Origin: JAFGJU01 sp964570935
Lineage (GTDB): Bacteria; Eisenbacteria; RBG-16-71-46; JAFGJU01
DNA: 26,464 nucleotides
Direction: 5' to 3'
Assembly: GCA_964570935.1 (NCBI GenBank)
Contig: CAZMZP010000046.1
Coordinates: 1 to 26,464, forward strand
The notes under the pieces were generated by a model. That model saw nothing but the letters and a program-made list of their open reading frames with translations, did no database searches and was not told where the DNA came from. Below are positions 23,708 through 26,464 of this stretch, one piece after another. Position 1 is the first letter of the stretch, and each line of letters begins with the position of its first letter. A program made the position numbers and the translations under genes.

Positions 23708-23923
23708 ATGGTCAACAACGAACGGGTCTACACAGCAGAGGCGGCCAAGAAGATCGGCATCAGCCGCCCTACCCTTCTGCGCTGGTTCGCTCAAGAGAAG
23801 ATCCCAGAAGTAGCGAGAGACGTGAGGGGCTGGCGCGTGTTCAGCAAGCGAGACATCGCCGAGATTCGCGAGTACGCGCACAAGATCGAACCGCCGAAGC
23901 GTCGCAAGCGGTGCAACGTCTAG
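23708..23923 (+). CDS. small MerR/excisionase-type HTH DNA-binding protein
   Basis: The start is the ATG at 23708, with GGAG 6 bases upstream; an in-frame TTG at 23600 would add 36 residues without family character. The 71-residue protein is nearly a single winged HTH of the MerR/HTH_17 class: YTAEAAKKIGISRPTLLRWF is the HTH (about 8-27) and the wing follows (RGWRVFSKRDIAEIREYA). It ends in a basic tail (EPPKRRKRC). Proteins of this size act as small repressors or as recombination directionality factors. It diverges from the metalloprotease and is the only regulator in the island, so it may control it. That link is inference. Confidence 0.88.
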   Translation: MVNNERVYTAEAAKKIGISRPTLLRWFAQEKIPEVARDVRGWRVFSKRDIAEIREYAHKIEPPKRRKRCNV

Positions 23924-23948
23924 ACGTCGAAGCTCCTAAAGAATCCGA

Positions 23949-23999
23949 CGCCTTCTTCTCTCGGGCCGGAGCGGAGGCCGGCGCAAGAAGGCGCTCCGG
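23949..23999. other. overlapping alternative hairpins between convergent genes
   Basis: CGCCTTCTT (23949-23957) can pair with AAGAAGGCG (23985-23993), while CCGGAGCG (23966-23973) can pair with CGCTCCGG (23992-23999). The two stems share bases 23992-23993 and so exclude each other. They lie between the HTH gene and the end of the PASTA gene and may serve as transcript ends, but no T tract is present. Confidence 0.45.
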
Positions 24000-24037
24000 T
24001 GGGGCACTGGCATCGGCGCCCCCGCTTACACGTTCCC

Positions 24038-24763
24038 TCACAGCGACCCGAGCTCGACCACGACTTTTGTGCCCTTCGCGACCTTGGCGCCGTAGGGCGG
24101 GTTCTGCTTCACAATCCTGCTGCCGCGGGACAGACTCCCGGCCACCTCCACGGTGAGGCCGGCCGCCTCCAGCACCCGCGTCGCCGTGGCCACGTCCACC
24201 CCGACAATCCTGGGCATAAGGAACTCGGCCGGCGGCGGGCCGAGGCTCACGAGCAGGTCCACCGACCCGCCCTCTTCAGCCAGCGCGCCCGCGCCCGGGA
24301 ACGAAGATATCACCGCGTCGGCCGCTCCCTCGTCCGAAAAGACCTGCGATATCCTGCCGAGCTGGAGGCCGGCCCTGCCCAGGACCATTTCCGCGTGCCG
24401 CAGGGATTGCCCCCTGAGGTCCGGTACGCTCACGCCCGTCTCCCCGCTGCTGACTTTGATTCTGACGCCGCGGTTCTTTTTCACGAACGAGAGCGCGGAC
24501 GGGTTCTGGGAGATGACACAGCCCTTGGGCACGTCCGCGCTGAACACCGGGTATGTCGCTTCCAGCCGGAGTCCCTGGTCCTTGAGGATTCTTTCGGCCT
24601 CGGGAACTGTGCGGAGAGCCAGGTCGGGCACTCTGACCTCGTTCCCGTGGCCCACTAGTGCGGGCATGATCGCGAAGTTGAATATCAGGACGCCGCCCGC
24701 GAACGCCGCGGCCGACAGGATCACCGTCTTCCAGAATGGTGACAACCCCTTCTTGTTTGTCAC
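24038..24763 (-). CDS. membrane-anchored triple-PASTA protein
   Basis: The 241-residue protein has a short basic N-terminus (MTNKKG), one membrane helix (about 11-33) and three PASTA repeats (about 42-107, 110-174 and 177-241). Recognisable pieces are VPDLALRTVPEAERIL, VPDLRGQSLRHAEMVL and MPRIVGVDVATATRVLEAAGL, each followed by the QNP or SFPGAG turn and a VxVxVSxG-type strand. PASTA repeats bind peptidoglycan fragments and usually sit on Ser/Thr kinases or penicillin-binding proteins; here there is no kinase domain. The start is GTG with GGAGG 7 bases upstream. It follows rsmB by 73 bases, the order seen in several phyla. Confidence 0.93.
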   Translation of the reverse strand: MTNKKGLSPFWKTVILSAAAFAGGVLIFNFAIMPALVGHGNEVRVPDLALRTVPEAERILKDQGLRLEATYPVFSADVPKGCVISQNPSALSFVKKNRGVRIKVSSGETGVSVPDLRGQSLRHAEMVLGRAGLQLGRISQVFSDEGAADAVISSFPGAGALAEEGGSVDLLVSLGPPPAEFLMPRIVGVDVATATRVLEAAGLTVEVAGSLSRGSRIVKQNPPYGAKVAKGTKVVVELGSL

Positions 24764-24836
24764 GTGGTTTCCTCCGCGCCTCGCGAAGAAGCCGGCCGGA
24801 GTTCCGTGGGAGTCAGCAGCCCGTCCCGGCCGGACG

Positions 24837-26225
24837 TCACTTCACCTTCTTGAGCCGTGCCGCGAACACGCCGTCCGTCCCGAATTGGTCCGGCAGTATC
24901 AACATCGCCCCAGTCTCGTCCACGAGAGGAGCCGGCACGAGGCCCAGGGCGCTCTCCATCTCGAGCTCCGGATGATCGCGCAGAAAAGGCACGACGAGCT
25001 CGCTCGTCTCCTCCGGCTCAAAACTGCAGACACTGTAGACCAGAAGTCCACCCTTATCAAGGAGCTTCGAGGCCGATTCCAGAAGCTCTCTCTGCAGCTT
25101 GGACAGTCCCGCTATCGACTCTTCCTTCTTTCGCCACCTGGCGTCGGCTCTCTTGCCTATCACACCCAGTCCCGAGCACGGAGCGTCCACGAGAATCCTG
25201 TCGAACGTCCGGCGAAGAGGAGGGACCCGGGCGTCGGCCGCGACGACGCTGATTGACTGGAGCCCGAGCCGCGCGGCGGCTTCGGCCACGCGCGCCGCTC
25301 GCGCGGGATGGATTTCCAGGCAGTACACGTGGCGTCCGCCCCCCGCCATCTCCGCCATCTGAGTCGCCTTGCCTCCGGGCGCCGAACACAGGTCCAGAAA
25401 GGTCCGCCCGCTCGCCACGGACAGAATATGGCACACCAGGGATTCGGCCTCGTCCTGCGGCGTGTAGAGCCCCTGCTTGAAGAAGGGGTCCGTGGCCGGC
25501 GCCAGGTCGCCCTCCACCCTCAACACGTCCGGGTTCAAGCTCCCCTGCTCCGCCCGGATTCCCTGGCCCCGCAGGCCGGCTAGCAACTCCGCCGGCTGCG
25601 TTCGAGTCGGGTTTGTCCTTATGCTGATCCACTCTATCGAGTTGTTGGCCTCACAAATCCGTATTGTCCTGTCGACCCCGAACCTGGCCAGCCAGCGCGC
25701 GACAATCCACTCCGGATGCGAGTGCGCGACCGAGATGGCCCGCACCGGGTCGTCCTCCATCGAGGGGTACTCTACCGGCTCCTGGGCCGAGGCCAGACGC
25801 CTCAGGACAGCGTTGACCAGGCCGGCGGTCCCGGGGTGGCCTCTCTGACGGGCGAGCTTGACGCTTTCGTTCGTCGCGGCGGATACGGGGATCCTGTCCA
25901 TGAAGAGAAGCTGGAACGCGCCCAGGCGGAGCACGTTTCTTATCCACGTCGGGAGCGTTTCCAGGTCCGCCTTGAGGAAGCTCGAAAGGACCCAGTCTAT
26001 CCGGCCCCTCCAGCGCAGAGTTCCCTTCACCAGGTGCGTGAGGAGGTTTCTGTCCTCGAGGCTGAGCTCGGCCCTTGCCAGGTAGGTGGTCAGCAGGCGG
26101 TCGCTGAACGCGGCGCGGGAATCGACCGCGGAGAGGATCTCCACAGCAAGCTCTCTTGCGGATGCGGGGCGTCTCCTGCGCCCGTACTTTCCGCGGGTCC
26201 GTCGATTGTTGCGTTCACTGGACAT
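24837..26225 (-). CDS. rsmB: 16S rRNA m5C967 methyltransferase RsmB
   Basis: RsmB methylates C967 of 16S rRNA using SAM. The start is the ATG at 26225 (MSSERNNRRTRGKYG), one base after the fmt stop codon, so translation is coupled. The 462 residues comprise a basic N-terminal tail, a NusB-like domain (about 25-160) and the Rossmann methyltransferase with DLCSAPGGKATQMAE (SAM), VDAPCSGLGVIGKRADARW (first catalytic Cys) and YSVCSFEPEE (second Cys). Length is normal for RsmB/Sun. The longer upstream frame overlaps fmt and is not real. Confidence 0.96.
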   Translation of the reverse strand: MSSERNNRRTRGKYGRRRRPASARELAVEILSAVDSRAAFSDRLLTTYLARAELSLEDRNLLTHLVKGTLRWRGRIDWVLSSFLKADLETLPTWIRNVLRLGAFQLLFMDRIPVSAATNESVKLARQRGHPGTAGLVNAVLRRLASAQEPVEYPSMEDDPVRAISVAHSHPEWIVARWLARFGVDRTIRICEANNSIEWISIRTNPTRTQPAELLAGLRGQGIRAEQGSLNPDVLRVEGDLAPATDPFFKQGLYTPQDEAESLVCHILSVASGRTFLDLCSAPGGKATQMAEMAGGGRHVYCLEIHPARAARVAEAAARLGLQSISVVAADARVPPLRRTFDRILVDAPCSGLGVIGKRADARWRKKEESIAGLSKLQRELLESASKLLDKGGLLVYSVCSFEPEETSELVVPFLRDHPELEMESALGLVPAPLVDETGAMLILPDQFGTDGVFAARLKKVK

Positions 26226-26226
26226 C

Positions 26227-26464
26227 TCATGACCCAAATCTGTCACCCCTGGATAGCCGCCTTCCCCTCGCGAATTCGGCCGCGGCCATGGGCCTCTTGC
26301 CCGAGGGCTGCACTTCGAGAAGCCGGAGAGCGCCCTTGCCGGTCGCGACCACGATCCCGGCCCCACCCGAAGCTTCCTCGCGCACGTCCAGCACGGTTCC
26401 GGGGACGGCGCCCGCCGCCCCTGCGGCAAGGCCGGCGGCCATCGTGTCGGCGACGGGGCCGGTC
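26227..26464 (-). CDS. fmt: methionyl-tRNA formyltransferase, C-terminal part (cut by window edge)
   Basis: Fmt formylates initiator Met-tRNA. Only the last 78 or so residues lie in the window. They match the C-terminal OB-like tRNA-binding domain: PGTVLDV near its start, then GKGALRLLEVQPSGKRPMAA and EFARGRRLSRGDRF. The stop codon is TGA at 26227-26229 and rsmB begins one base later, the very common fmt-rsmB coupling. Confidence 0.9.
   Translation of the reverse strand, partial: TGPVADTMAAGLAAGAAGAVPGTVLDVREEASGGAGIVVATGKGALRLLEVQPSGKRPMAAAEFARGRRLSRGDRFGS

Noticed and set aside
26226..26429. Upstream start for rsmB at 26429
   Set aside because: That frame runs through the fmt C-terminal domain, which is clearly the true coding frame there.

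Overview
The window is a GC-rich bacterial chromosome segment made mostly of housekeeping genes, nearly all on the minus strand. The best clue to the organism is the secreted protein at 21075-23429. It ends in a SPNPFNP...FlgD-like Ig domain, the type-A (Por/T9SS-like) C-terminal sorting domain common in FCB-group and allied candidate phyla (Eisenbacteria, Latescibacteria, WOR-3 and similar). The gene order fmt-rsmB-PASTA-rpe and ffh-rpsP-khpA-trmD-rplS-rnhB-yraN fits such a lineage, but a species cannot be named from this sequence.

Layout, left to right. 1-161: the 3' end of one class II tRNA (probably Ser) and a complete tRNA-Ser(GCU). 272-2458: a Zn/Cd/Pb P1B-type efflux ATPase. 2594-2667: tRNA-Arg(ACG), whose 3' half lies antisense to the end of the next gene. 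2626-6113: an iron-sulfur and tRNA-thiolation operon transcribed as Rrf2/IscR regulator, cysteine desulfurase, IscU-type scaffold, MnmA. A near-perfect IscR type-1-like operator lies over its -35 box (6250-6274). The scaffold and desulfurase supply Fe-S clusters and sulfur, and MnmA uses sulfur for tRNA U34 thiolation.

6365-11279: a five-gene unit running leftwards from a consensus sigma-70 promoter (TTGACA-17-TATAAT) to an intrinsic terminator. It encodes a membrane-anchored TPR protein, a caspase-fold peptidase resembling family C25 (gingipain) but without secretion signals, a small protein with a histone-like basic tail, an exported TPR protein and an exported cyclophilin. The peptidase/TPR/small-protein part is the most likely undescribed system here.

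11396-20378: yifB/comM; a plus-strand rhlE-type DEAD-box helicase inserted between yifB and yraN; then (minus strand) yraN, rnhB, rplS, trmD, khpA, rpsP, ffh and rpe. rimM is missing from its usual place between khpA and trmD. YifB, TrmD and Rpe each carry an Ala/Gly/Thr-rich loop insertion.

20403-23923: an AT-richer island with a lipoprotein, a large secreted HExxH metalloprotease with a sorting domain, and a divergent small MerR-type DNA-binding protein. It separates rpe from its usual PASTA-protein neighbour. 24038-26464: PASTA protein, rsmB and the 3' end of fmt. No CRISPR array, rRNA or complete insertion sequence was seen.
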